A stretch of DNA of 64,000 nucleotides from Thermasporomyces sp036564245. Lineage in GTDB: Bacteria; Actinomycetota; Actinomycetes; Propionibacteriales; Actinopolymorphaceae. Both the position numbers and the translations under genes were made by a program. The notes beneath the pieces are model-generated. The model worked only from the letters and a program-made list of their open reading frames with translations. It searched no databases and was not told where the DNA came from. Positions within the stretch are counted from its first letter, which is position 1; the number at the start of each line of letters is the position of its first letter. Positions 1 to 7,667 of this stretch are shown in pieces. The DNA lies in NCBI GenBank assembly GCA_036564245.1, contig DATCKU010000077.1:1-64000 (forward strand), given 5' to 3'.

Positions 1-573
1 AATGTCGAGGGAATGCTCTTCCCGGCGACGTACGAGGTCGACCCGGGCACCACGGCGGAGTCACTGTTGCAGAGCATGACGGCAGAGCACATCGAGGTCA
101 GCGAGGAGATCGACCTCGAGGCGAATGCCCGGCGGCTTGGCCGGACACCGCTGCAGGTGATCACGGTCGCCAGTCTCGTGCAAGCCGAGGCGCGCAGGGA
201 GAGTGACTTCCGGAAGGTGGCACGGGTGATCTACAACCGGCTGGCGGCCCATCAGCTGCTGCAGCTGGACTCGACCGTCCACTTCGCCGTGAACAGGTAC
301 GACAAGATCGTCACGACCTCGAAGCAGCGGGCGAGCTCGTCGGCGTACAACACGTACAAGCATGTCGGGCTCCCACCCGGACCGATCAACGCTCCCGGGA
401 AGCGGGCCCTCCTGGCGGCGCTCCACCCGGCTCCAGGCGACTGGATGTACTTCGTGACGACCAATCCGGACACCGGCGAGACGAAGTTCGCGGTGACGTA
501 TGCCGAGCACCAGACGAACGTCGCGGAGTTCCGGCGGTGGTGTAGCAAGCATCCAGGCAGGTGTCGCAGCTAA
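1..573 (+). CDS. mltG: Endolytic murein transglycosylase MltG, C-terminal part (5' end outside window)
   Basis: Cuts nascent peptidoglycan strands to end glycan elongation; normally a single-pass inner-membrane protein. Only the YceG-like catalytic domain is present, because the reading frame is open to the left edge. The catalytic glutamate lies in the ASLVQAEA stretch (family form ASIVEKE), followed by VARVIYNRL and the LQLDSTVHFAV segment. GLPPGPINAPG and a YFVTTNPDTGE-like end match the family C-terminus. It sits directly before aroE, the usual actinobacterial order (ruvX-mltG-aroE). Family assignment is secure; the membrane anchor cannot be seen. Confidence 0.93.
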   Translation, partial: NVEGMLFPATYEVDPGTTAESLLQSMTAEHIEVSEEIDLEANARRLGRTPLQVITVASLVQAEARRESDFRKVARVIYNRLAAHQLLQLDSTVHFAVNRYDKIVTTSKQRASSSAYNTYKHVGLPPGPINAPGKRALLAALHPAPGDWMYFVTTNPDTGETKFAVTYAEHQTNVAEFRRWCSKHPGRCRS

Positions 574-593
574 ACCTGTGTTGGGACGGTGTG

Positions 594-1463
594 ATGGAGC
601 AGCCAGGCAAGCCGGAGCGAGGGCAGCGACCCGAGCGGCGCTGCGCGGTGCTCGGCTGCCCGATCGGACACTCGTTGTCGCCGGTGCTGCACCGTGCTGC
701 GTACGCAGAGCTGGGGCTGAACTGGCGGTATGACGCGTACGAGGTGGACGAGTCGAGGCTCGCCGGGTTTCTCGGCGAGCTGGGACCGGAGTGGCGCGGA
801 CTCTCGCTCACGATGCCGCTCAAGCGCGTCGTGATCCCGCTGTGCGATGAGGTGTCGGACCTCGCTCGGCGAGTCGGTGCCGTCAACACCCTGATCCTGG
901 ACGACGGCAGGCGGGTGGGGTCCAACACGGACGTCCCCGGCATGGTGGCAGCGCTCAAGGAGCGCGGGATCGATGCGGTGCGCACGGCACTGTTACTCGG
1001 TGTGGGAGCTACCGCCTGCTCTGCGCTTGCCGCACTTGCCGAGCTGGGCGCGCAGACGGTTCACGCGCTCGCCCGGGATCCCGCCCGCGCCGCGGAGCTT
1101 CGCGCACTGTCGGAACGCCTGCAGGTCGCGACGACCGTCGTGCCGTGGGTGGACGTGGCGACGATCCCACGTGTCGATCTTGTCGTGTCGACGGTTCCGG
1201 AGAACGCGGCCGGTGCGGTGGCCAAGCAGGTGGTCGATCGGGCCAGCATCGTCTTCGACGCGATCTACGAACCGTGGCCTACGCGGCTTGCCTCGTCGGC
1301 CATGGCCGCTGGTCGGGCCGTCGTCAGCGGGCTCGACCTGCTGGTGCACCAGGCCGCCCTGCAGGTCGAACTCATGACCGGGCGCCAGCCCGCGCCGATC
1401 GCCGCGATGCGCAGCGCGGGCGAACGAGCGCTCGCGTCACGGGTGGCCGCCGGGCCAGGCTGA
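594..1463 (+). CDS. aroE: Shikimate dehydrogenase
   Basis: Reduces 3-dehydroshikimate to shikimate with NADPH, step four of the shikimate pathway. The substrate-binding signature GCPIGHSLSP is near residue 21. The catalytic lysine lies in SLTMPLK and the paired aspartate in SNTDVPG; an NADP-binding Rossmann half follows (LLLGVGATA). The ATG at 594 gives 289 residues, the usual family size, and starts 20 bases after mltG stops. An in-frame GTG at 561 would overlap mltG and adds 11 residues without family support. The other shikimate genes (aroC, aroK, aroB, aroQ) lie downstream beyond accessory genes. Confidence 0.92.
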   Translation: MEQPGKPERGQRPERRCAVLGCPIGHSLSPVLHRAAYAELGLNWRYDAYEVDESRLAGFLGELGPEWRGLSLTMPLKRVVIPLCDEVSDLARRVGAVNTLILDDGRRVGSNTDVPGMVAALKERGIDAVRTALLLGVGATACSALAALAELGAQTVHALARDPARAAELRALSERLQVATTVVPWVDVATIPRVDLVVSTVPENAAGAVAKQVVDRASIVFDAIYEPWPTRLASSAMAAGRAVVSGLDLLVHQAALQVELMTGRQPAPIAAMRSAGERALASRVAAGPG

Positions 1464-1534
1464 GCGGACGCAGACTGACCGGCCCTGCCGGGCCGGGAGG
1501 GAATGACTCACGGGGGATGAAAGCGGGGGATGAG

Positions 1535-3067
1535 ATGGCGAATGCGTCACGCGTGTCGCGACGAGCATTGATTGGTGCCGCGTTGCTGGTGGGTGCCGCC
1601 GGCTGCGGCGTGAGGGCGAACGACCGGCTGGAGCCCGGCGATGGTGGGCCGTCGGTACCGCCGCCGCCGGACCGAGCCGACCCACCCGGCGACGGTTTCC
1701 CACGTCGGACCACGAGATATCCGGCTCCGACTCGGACACCCACACCTGCGGACTGGCACGCCCTGGCCGAGCATCTGGTCGGCAAGCTGCTCCGACCGGG
1801 GGACGCTGGATATCAGACGGCCCATCAGTTGTTCGATCCGGTGTTCGACGGTGTGCTCCCGGCGGCGGTCATCCAGTGCGCGGTGCCGGCGGACGTCTCG
1901 GTCGGCTTGACCTTCGCGGAGCGGTTCGACCTGGAGGTGGTCGGCAAGTCTGGCGGTCATTCGTACGTCGGCGCATCGACCACCCAGGGCGGGATCGTGC
2001 TGGACGTCGGACCGATGGCGACGGTGACCTTCGAGTCGGACGACATCGTCCGGATCGGCGCCGGCGCCGACCTCGGGAAGGTCTACAGCGCGCTGGGCGA
2101 CCGTGGTCGGCTGGTGCCCGCGGGCTCGTGCCCGTCGGTGGGTATCGCCGGCCTTGCACTCGGCGGCGGCCTCGGGCTCGCCAACCGCGTACACGGCCTC
2201 ACGTGCGACGTGCTGGAGCAGGTCGAGGTCGTGACCGCGGACGGCAAGGTTCGTACGGCGACCAGCTCGGTCGAGCCGAACCTGTTCTGGGCCTGCCGCG
2301 GAGGTGGTGGCGGCACGCTCGGCATCGTGACCGCCTTTTGGCTGAGGACGGTGCCGGCGCCGCTGGTCGGTTTCCTCCGGGCGCAGTGGCCGTGGTCTCA
2401 TGCCGCCGCGGTGACAGCCGGATGGCAGCGGTTCATGCAGGCGGCCTCGGACGAGGTGTGGTCGTCGCTTCGGCTCATCGCGAACCCCGATGGCACCCAG
2501 AACGCGGCGGTCTTCGGCATCGATGCCAGCAACGATCCGGAGGATCCGCTGCGGCGCCTGATCTCAGAGGTGGGGGTCGAACCAGATGAGCAGTCGAGCA
2601 GCAAGGGTCATCGCATCGGCCCCGATCCGCCGGGCCAGCGGACCGTCTTCTTCGCCGGGTCGGACATCCTCGGCGAGCCGCTCCCATCGGACGGGATCTC
2701 GGCCGTCCTCGCTGCCATGGATCGCAAGGCGCATGCCACCCGGCTTGCGGCGACGGCCGCCTTCGACTCCCTGGGCGGCGCGATCTCCCGGCTCCCGGTC
2801 GACGCGACGGCGTTCCCATGGCGCAAGTCGTTTGCCTCGATCCAGTGGTACGCCGAGCGGGGTGGCGCCACGCCGACGGCTGCACGGGAGTGGATCGCCG
2901 CGGGACATCGGGCGGTCGCCCGTTGGTCGGTCGGTGGATACGTCAACTACCTCGAGACGGCCCGACCCGATGGCGCGTTCTATTTCGGGCCCAACCTGGC
3001 GAGACTTCGTGCGGTGAAGCGGGAGTACGACCCGAAGAAGGTCTTCAAACTGCCGTACTCGCTGTGA
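1535..3067 (+). CDS. Tat-exported, lipoprotein-like FAD-linked oxidase (BBE family)
   Basis: A 510-residue flavin oxidase of the berberine-bridge/gluco-oligosaccharide oxidase family. The N-terminus has a twin-arginine motif (SRRALIG), a hydrophobic stretch and a lipobox-like GAAGC, so it is probably folded in the cytoplasm and anchored outside. A proline-rich linker precedes the FAD domain. His142 in GKSGGHSYVG and Cys199 in GSCPSVGIAG stand about 57 residues apart, the arrangement used for bicovalent FAD attachment. The C-terminal BBE motif YVNYLET...NLARLRAVKREYDP is intact. ATG 1535 follows a GGGGGA box; ATG 1517 is an alternative. Substrate unknown (sugar or aromatic alcohol are family options). 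Confidence 0.85.
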   Translation: MANASRVSRRALIGAALLVGAAGCGVRANDRLEPGDGGPSVPPPPDRADPPGDGFPRRTTRYPAPTRTPTPADWHALAEHLVGKLLRPGDAGYQTAHQLFDPVFDGVLPAAVIQCAVPADVSVGLTFAERFDLEVVGKSGGHSYVGASTTQGGIVLDVGPMATVTFESDDIVRIGAGADLGKVYSALGDRGRLVPAGSCPSVGIAGLALGGGLGLANRVHGLTCDVLEQVEVVTADGKVRTATSSVEPNLFWACRGGGGGTLGIVTAFWLRTVPAPLVGFLRAQWPWSHAAAVTAGWQRFMQAASDEVWSSLRLIANPDGTQNAAVFGIDASNDPEDPLRRLISEVGVEPDEQSSSKGHRIGPDPPGQRTVFFAGSDILGEPLPSDGISAVLAAMDRKAHATRLAATAAFDSLGGAISRLPVDATAFPWRKSFASIQWYAERGGATPTAAREWIAAGHRAVARWSVGGYVNYLETARPDGAFYFGPNLARLRAVKREYDPKKVFKLPYSL

Positions 3068-3105
3068 GGCTCGCTCGGAGACTCCCTGCAGGACTTGCTG
3101 GGAAC

Positions 3106-3157
3106 GGGCGACCGGGCGCGCGTCCGCACATGACGTGGGATCGCGCCCGGCTCGCCC
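3106..3157 (+). terminator. GC-rich hairpin after the flavin oxidase gene
   Basis: Arms 3106-3120 and 3142-3157 pair over 15 bp with a single bulged C at 3151, leaving a 21-base loop. There is no T-run, as is common for actinobacterial terminators. It lies between the oxidase stop at 3067 and the sigma-factor start at 3221, so it would separate the two transcription units. Confidence 0.55.
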
Positions 3158-3220
3158 GACTCGGACGGCGAGCTGCGCCGGTTCGCCTCACGAACCCGGC
3201 CCGCCGTACGTTGACCTGGT

Positions 3221-3733
3221 ATGCCGCTGCAGCCGTTCGAACGGGTCGTCGAGGAGCACGGAGCGATCGTCTGGCGCGTGTGCCGGGCCATCGCCGGTCC
3301 GAACGACGCCGACGACGTGTGGTCGGAGACCTTTCTGGCCGCTCTGCGCGCCTATCCCACGCTTCGACCCGGTAGCGACGTGCGCGCCTGGTTGATCACC
3401 ATCGCCCAACGCAAGGCGATCGACCGTTACCGAGCGGCGCTGCGCACGCCCGTCCCGGTCGCGGTCCTGCCCGAGGTGACGGAATCGGGTCAGGCGGGTG
3501 CGGCCGACGGTCATGACGACGAGCTGTGGGAGGCGGTACGACGGCTGCCGCCCAAGCAGCGCTCCGCTGTGGCGTACCGGTATCTCGCCGACCTGCCGTA
3601 CCGCGAGATCGGTGAGCTGATGGGGATCAGCGAGGCCGCGGCGCGGCGCAACGCGGCGGACGGCGTTGCGGCACTCCGAGCCACGTACCAAGCCGCCGAC
3701 GAGGCCAGTTGCCAGCAGGGGAGCTCACCATGA
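3221..3733 (+). CDS. ECF-type RNA polymerase sigma factor
   Basis: A 170-residue group IV sigma factor with region 2 at about residues 5-70 (DADDVWSETFLAALRAY, core binding and -10 recognition) and region 4 at about 105-155 (LPPKQRSAVAYRYL, then LPYREIGELMGISEAAARR as the helix-turn-helix). No anti-sigma gene is adjacent. Instead its stop overlaps the start of an alkylguanine-DNA methyltransferase gene by 4 bases (ATGA), so the two are translationally coupled. This suggests the sigma factor serves a DNA-alkylation stress response; that link is inference. No clear ribosome binding site precedes the ATG. Confidence 0.88.
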   Translation: MPLQPFERVVEEHGAIVWRVCRAIAGPNDADDVWSETFLAALRAYPTLRPGSDVRAWLITIAQRKAIDRYRAALRTPVPVAVLPEVTESGQAGAADGHDDELWEAVRRLPPKQRSAVAYRYLADLPYREIGELMGISEAAARRNAADGVAALRATYQAADEASCQQGSSP

Positions 3734-4374
3734 CATATCCAGGGCCCGATCCCGGGACTTTGATCAGAGGCCGGCTACCGTCGCACCGGGTGGAGAGCGC
3801 AGACGAGCCAGGCAGCGACCGGCTGCGTGAGCTGCGCCGACGCCTTGCCCGGCAGGCGGATCGAGCTGGGCTGCTCGACGTCGCGTACCGCACTCTCGAC
3901 ACCCCGGTCGGGAAGCTCCTGCTGGCCGCGACCACGCGGGGTCTGGTCCGCATCGCCTACCCGGTCGAGGACCATGATCGCGTCCTGCAGACGATCGCGG
4001 AGCGGGTGAGCCCTCGTGTGATGCGGGCGCCGGCCCGGTTGGATCCGGTGGCGTGGGAGCTTGACGAGTACTTCGCTGGTCGCCGGCAGGTCTTCGACCT
4101 TCCCCTCGACATGCAGCTGGTCCACGGGTTCCGTCGGACCGTGCTGGCCCACCTCATCGGGATCCGGTACGGCACGACGGCGAGCTATGCGGCGATCGCT
4201 GTGGCGTCCGGACATCCGCGGGCGGCTCGTGCCGTCGGCACGGCCTGCGCCCGCAATCCGCTTCCCGTCGTCGTCCCCTGCCACCGGGTGGTGAAGAGCA
4301 ACGGCTCGCTCGGTCAGTACGTCGGTGGCGTGGACGCCAAACAAAGGTTGCTCAGTCTCGAAGCGGCGGCCTGA
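3730..4374 (+). CDS. ogt: Methylated-DNA-[protein]-cysteine S-methyltransferase with N-terminal extension
   Basis: Removes alkyl groups from O6-alkylguanine by irreversible transfer to its own cysteine. The active-site motif VVPCHRV places the acceptor cysteine at residue 184. The DNA-binding wing (YGTTASYAAIA, then GHPRAARAVGTACARNPLP) is intact. The ATG at 3730 overlaps the sigma-factor stop and follows a GGGGAG box; a TTG at 3709 is less likely. About 50 residues precede the conserved domain: an Arg-rich helical stretch (residues 30-46) unlike the usual short N-terminus, which could contact the coupled sigma factor. That interaction is speculation. Confidence 0.9.
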   Translation: MTYPGPDPGTLIRGRLPSHRVESADEPGSDRLRELRRRLARQADRAGLLDVAYRTLDTPVGKLLLAATTRGLVRIAYPVEDHDRVLQTIAERVSPRVMRAPARLDPVAWELDEYFAGRRQVFDLPLDMQLVHGFRRTVLAHLIGIRYGTTASYAAIAVASGHPRAARAVGTACARNPLPVVVPCHRVVKSNGSLGQYVGGVDAKQRLLSLEAAA

Positions 4375-4434
4375 ACCGTCCGCCGGATGCGCTACGGTTG
4401 CCCCTCCACCTTGCCGCGCGCCAACGAGACGAGG

Positions 4435-4923
4435 ATGTGGGCAGTGCTTGCGAAGGTTCTGGCGAGACTGTGGCGACTCGTGGGAGGTCGCGTGCAGTGG
4501 CGACTCCTCTGGCTGTACCACGCGACGTTCATGGTGGGCGTGACCGGAGTCGTCCGCGACCGCGACGGGAACGTCCTCCTGCTCCGCCACAGATTGTGGC
4601 CCGCCCACAGGCCTTGGGGTCTGCCCACCGGCTACGCCAAACGCGGCGAAACCCTCGAGCAGACCGTCGTCCGCGAGGTCTTCGAAGAGACCGGACTGCA
4701 CGTGACGGTTGGCGAGCTGTTGCAGGTGACGAGCGGTTTCCGACTTCGACTCGAGGTCGCCTACGCCGCGCGAGCCGAGGGCGACACGCGGTCGTTTCGG
4801 CTGCAGCCGTTGGAGATTCTCGAAGCCCGGTGGTTCCCGCCGGACGCCCTGCCGGACGGACTGCTGCCCGCGCATCGTCGACTCATCGAGCTCAGCTCGC
4901 CATCTCGGAAGCGCTCGGCATGA
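4435..4923 (+). CDS. Nudix hydrolase
   Basis: Hydrolyses nucleoside diphosphates linked to another moiety; the true substrate is unknown. The Nudix box GX5EX7REUXEEXGU is perfect (GYAKRGE, then REVFEETGL). A hydrophobic N-terminus (VLARLWRLVGG...LLWLYHATFMVGVTG) precedes the fold, as in related actinobacterial enzymes. ATG 4435 is preferred; ATG 4387 adds 16 residues of poor quality. It follows ogt by 60 bases in the same direction, so the sigma factor, alkyl repair and this putative nucleotide-cleaning enzyme may form one unit. Confidence 0.82.
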   Translation: MWAVLAKVLARLWRLVGGRVQWRLLWLYHATFMVGVTGVVRDRDGNVLLLRHRLWPAHRPWGLPTGYAKRGETLEQTVVREVFEETGLHVTVGELLQVTSGFRLRLEVAYAARAEGDTRSFRLQPLEILEARWFPPDALPDGLLPAHRRLIELSSPSRKRSA

Positions 4924-4962
4924 AGCGCGTTGCGGGCTGCCGCCTGTTGGATGGTGCTCCGT

Positions 4963-5502
4963 CTAGTCCGTGACACCAAGAGCTGCGCACGCGGCGTCCA
5001 CGGCCTGCCGCCGCAGCTCGTCGACCGGTGCGTCGGGGAACAGGATCGGACAGTCCTGAAGGCCTCCGAGCGCGACGGCGGCGCGGACCGACTGCGCAGG
5101 AGTCGGCTCGGGCGGGAAGAGCAGCGCCGTCAGTCGCCGACGCCACGAAAGCACCCCGTCGACGATGCCCAGCTCGGACAGGGTGGGCAGCTCGGCGAGA
5201 ATGATGAGGAGTAGCTCCCGGTGCTCGTGGATGAAGTCGAAGTAGCGCTCGAGCACGGTGCGGGGTTGCAGTCCGGCCTCGGATTCAAGCCCTTGGAGAA
5301 AGGCCTCCCCATCGTCGATCAGCGGTTGCACGATGCTGCGCACGAGGTCCTCGCGTGACGCGAAGTGGTAGTAGAGCGCGGGCTTGGTGATTCCGAGCCT
5401 GTCGGCGATCTCTTGCAGGCTGGTGTTCTGGACGCCCTTCTGGGCGAACAGCTCCCGTGCCACCGCCTGGATGCGTTGCCGGGTGAGCGATGGCCGTACC
5501 AC
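4963..5502 (-). CDS. TetR-family transcriptional regulator
   Basis: A 179-residue repressor with an N-terminal helix-turn-helix (TRQRIQAVARELFAQKG, SLQEIADRLGITKPALYYHF) and a variable ligand domain. It is divergently transcribed from the flavin monooxygenase at 5586, and two TACTTA-type palindromes lie between them, so it most likely represses itself and that gene until a small aromatic or antibiotic-like ligand binds. GTG 5502 is chosen because the longer in-frame start at 5550 would put the operator inside the coding region and adds residues with no TetR similarity. Confidence 0.87.
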   Translation of the reverse strand: MVRPSLTRQRIQAVARELFAQKGVQNTSLQEIADRLGITKPALYYHFASREDLVRSIVQPLIDDGEAFLQGLESEAGLQPRTVLERYFDFIHEHRELLLIILAELPTLSELGIVDGVLSWRRRLTALLFPPEPTPAQSVRAAVALGGLQDCPILFPDAPVDELRRQAVDAACAALGVTD

Positions 5503-5516
5503 AGGCCTACCGTATC

Positions 5517-5534
5517 TACTTAACAGTTGGTAAG
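5517..5534. promoter_or_regulatory. Palindromic operator 1 for the adjacent TetR regulator
   Basis: TACTTAACAGTTGGTAAG has CTTA/TAAG ends and lies 15 bases before the tetR start. It shares the TACTTA half-site with the second palindrome at 5552. Assignment rests on position and symmetry. Confidence 0.6.
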
Positions 5535-5551
5535 CTGCGCAGGGTCGCACT

Positions 5552-5567
5552 TACTTATCGTTAAGTA
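5552..5567. promoter_or_regulatory. Palindromic operator 2 between tetR and the monooxygenase
   Basis: TACTTATCGTTAAGTA is a perfect 6+6 palindrome with a 4-base spacer, 18 bases upstream of the monooxygenase GTG, where a bound repressor would block transcription or early elongation. Confidence 0.65.
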
Positions 5568-5585
5568 GATGGGGAGAGATCGACC

Positions 5586-6833
5586 GTGCGAGCTCTCATC
5601 TCGGGGGCGAGCATCGCGGGACCGGTCCTCGCGTACTGGCTCGCCCGTTACGGCTTCACGGTGACCGTCGTCGAACGTGCACCCGCGTTGCGGAAGGCCG
5701 GTGGTCACGCCGTCGACCTGTTCCAGCCCGCCATGGCCATCTCCGAGCGGATGGGAGTGGCGCACACGATCGACGCCAGGTCGACCGGAACTCGCCGGCT
5801 GGTGATGTTCTGGCCGGGTGCGAAACGACCGGTGAGCGTCGACCTCACCAAGGTCACCCAGGCGGCGTCAGACCGGCACGTCGAGATCATGCGGGACGAC
5901 CTGAGCGAGATTTACTACGACGCCAGCCGGAACGACGTGGAGTACGTCTTCGGCGACTCGATCACCGCGATCTCCGATGGCGGGCAGGTCAGCTTCGAAG
6001 GGATGCCGTCTCGGCGGTTCGACGTCGTGATCGGCGCGGACGGGCTGCACTCCACCGTGCGTCGGCTGGTCTTCGGCGAGGAGCACCGGTTCACCAGGTT
6101 TCTCGGCGCCTACGTGGCCGTGGTGTCGGTACCCCGCACGCTGTCTCGTGCAGGCGAGTTCCGCGGTCATCTCGACGTCGATCGGCTGGCGGGCGTCTAC
6201 ACCACCCGGCATCTCGACGACGCCCGAGCGCTTTTCATGTTCCGGCACGAGCAGGCGCTCGAGTACCACTACCGCGATGTGGCTCGGCAACAGCAGCTCC
6301 TCCGCAAGGCCTTCCAGGGAATGCATCCAGAGGTCGACCGCTGGCTTGCCGAGCTCGACCGCACGCCGGCGTTCTACTTCGACTCGATCACCCAGCTCCG
6401 CATGGACAGCTGGTCCCGCGGTCGGGTCGCTCTCGTGGGCGACGCCGGCTACTGCCCTGGTCCGGCCGTGGGCGGCAGCACCAGCCTCGCGGTCGTGGGT
6501 GCGTACGTCCTCGCCGGCGAGCTCGCGTCTGCCCGCGGCGACTACGAGCGAGCCTTTGCCGCGTACGAACGCAAGATGGCCGAGAACGTGCGGCGCTGCC
6601 GGAGCTTTGCCGTGCGTTCCGCGAGGAAGCTCCTGCCCAGGTCGCGGCCAGGCATCTGGGCCGCCGTCCACGCCACCCGGCTGATCACGGCGCTACCTCC
6701 GCGATGGGGGAGGCTTCTCCTCAACGCCTCGGCCGGAGTTCGCACGCTCGACACGATGGCCGTCGCGAACTATCCAGCGGCCGAGGCCCAGCCGGAACCC
6801 GCGACGCCGGCACGACACCAGGAGTCACCGTGA
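5586..6833 (+). CDS. FAD-dependent monooxygenase (PHBH/TetX-like)
   Basis: A 415-residue group A flavoprotein hydroxylase. The N-terminal dinucleotide-binding motif is SGASIAGPVLAYWLARYGF followed by a VVERAP strand end. A second FAD/NADPH motif is near residue 155 (DVVIGADGLHSTVRR) and the ribityl-binding GDAGYCPGPAVGGS is near residue 285. It resembles actinobacterial enzymes that hydroxylate aromatic compounds or inactivate antibiotics; the substrate cannot be read from sequence. It is divergent from a TetR gene with shared operators, so it is probably inducible. The GTG start at 5586 immediately precedes the beta-strand of the Rossmann fold. Confidence 0.87.
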   Translation: MRALISGASIAGPVLAYWLARYGFTVTVVERAPALRKAGGHAVDLFQPAMAISERMGVAHTIDARSTGTRRLVMFWPGAKRPVSVDLTKVTQAASDRHVEIMRDDLSEIYYDASRNDVEYVFGDSITAISDGGQVSFEGMPSRRFDVVIGADGLHSTVRRLVFGEEHRFTRFLGAYVAVVSVPRTLSRAGEFRGHLDVDRLAGVYTTRHLDDARALFMFRHEQALEYHYRDVARQQQLLRKAFQGMHPEVDRWLAELDRTPAFYFDSITQLRMDSWSRGRVALVGDAGYCPGPAVGGSTSLAVVGAYVLAGELASARGDYERAFAAYERKMAENVRRCRSFAVRSARKLLPRSRPGIWAAVHATRLITALPPRWGRLLLNASAGVRTLDTMAVANYPAAEAQPEPATPARHQESP

Positions 6834-6860
6834 CCGCCGATCCGTGACCACCAGCCAGAC

Positions 6861-7625
6861 ATGCTTAACGTTCGCCGCACATCCGACATAGGCTCGCTGG
6901 TCATGCCGATCTCCTCGCCCGGTGTCTCGTCGATCGGGTTTGTCACCGCGTGCGCGGCCGCAGGAAGCGTGGTCGGCTTCTTCCTCCCTTTGTGGATCAA
7001 GCGGCTCCCTGAGCCCCAGCTCGTCGGGGACGAGACGAAGATTCCCTACGTGGAGCTCGCGACGTGGGCACCGCTGCGGGCGGTCTGCGCGGGCAGCCTC
7101 GGCCTCTGCTGGGGGTTGGTGGCCTGGCGGCTCGGCTTCGACGTCGCGCTGCCGGTCGTCTTCTACCTGGCCCTCGCCGGCGTGGTCCTCGGGTACGTTG
7201 ACTTGCGGGTGCGGCTGCTTCCGAATGCGGTAGTGCTTCCGTCGTACGCCGTCGTCGCCGGGCTCCTGATCCTCGCCGCGACCGCGTCGGGCGACTGGCG
7301 GGCGCTCGTGGGGGCAGCAGGAGGAGGCGCCGCGGTTTGGGCGTTTCTGGCCGTCCTCGGGCTCATCGCACCGTCTGGCATGGGTTTCGGCGATGTCAAG
7401 CTCGGCGGTGTGCTCGGGCTGGGTCTCGGCTGGTTCGGCCCGGGACATGTCCTGATCGGCGTCATGGTGGCGTTCGCCGCGGGTGGTCTGGCGAGCCTCG
7501 TCCTGATCACCCTGCGCCGGGCGACGCGCAAGTCGGCTGTCCCGTTCGGCCCGTTTCTCGTCCTGGGTTTCGTGGTTGCCGTGACCTACGGCGACTCGCT
7601 GATCGAGTGGTACGCCATGGCGTAG
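6861..7625 (+). CDS. A24-family prepilin peptidase
   Basis: An integral membrane aspartic protease of the type IV prepilin peptidase family. Both catalytic aspartates are visible: one in GYVDLRVRLLPN and one in the GMGFGDVKLGG motif. Six or more hydrophobic segments alternate with short loops. The N-terminal cysteine-rich methylation domain of PilD is absent. No pilin genes are nearby; its place between aroE and aroC is a common actinobacterial order, so it probably serves a distant Flp/Tad or competence system. ATG 6903 is an alternative start giving a shorter cytoplasmic N-terminus. Confidence 0.85.
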   Translation: MLNVRRTSDIGSLVMPISSPGVSSIGFVTACAAAGSVVGFFLPLWIKRLPEPQLVGDETKIPYVELATWAPLRAVCAGSLGLCWGLVAWRLGFDVALPVVFYLALAGVVLGYVDLRVRLLPNAVVLPSYAVVAGLLILAATASGDWRALVGAAGGGAAVWAFLAVLGLIAPSGMGFGDVKLGGVLGLGLGWFGPGHVLIGVMVAFAAGGLASLVLITLRRATRKSAVPFGPFLVLGFVVAVTYGDSLIEWYAMA

Positions 7626-7667
7626 CCGGCGTCAGCACGGCCCGTCCCTCGTGACAGACTTTCTGCC

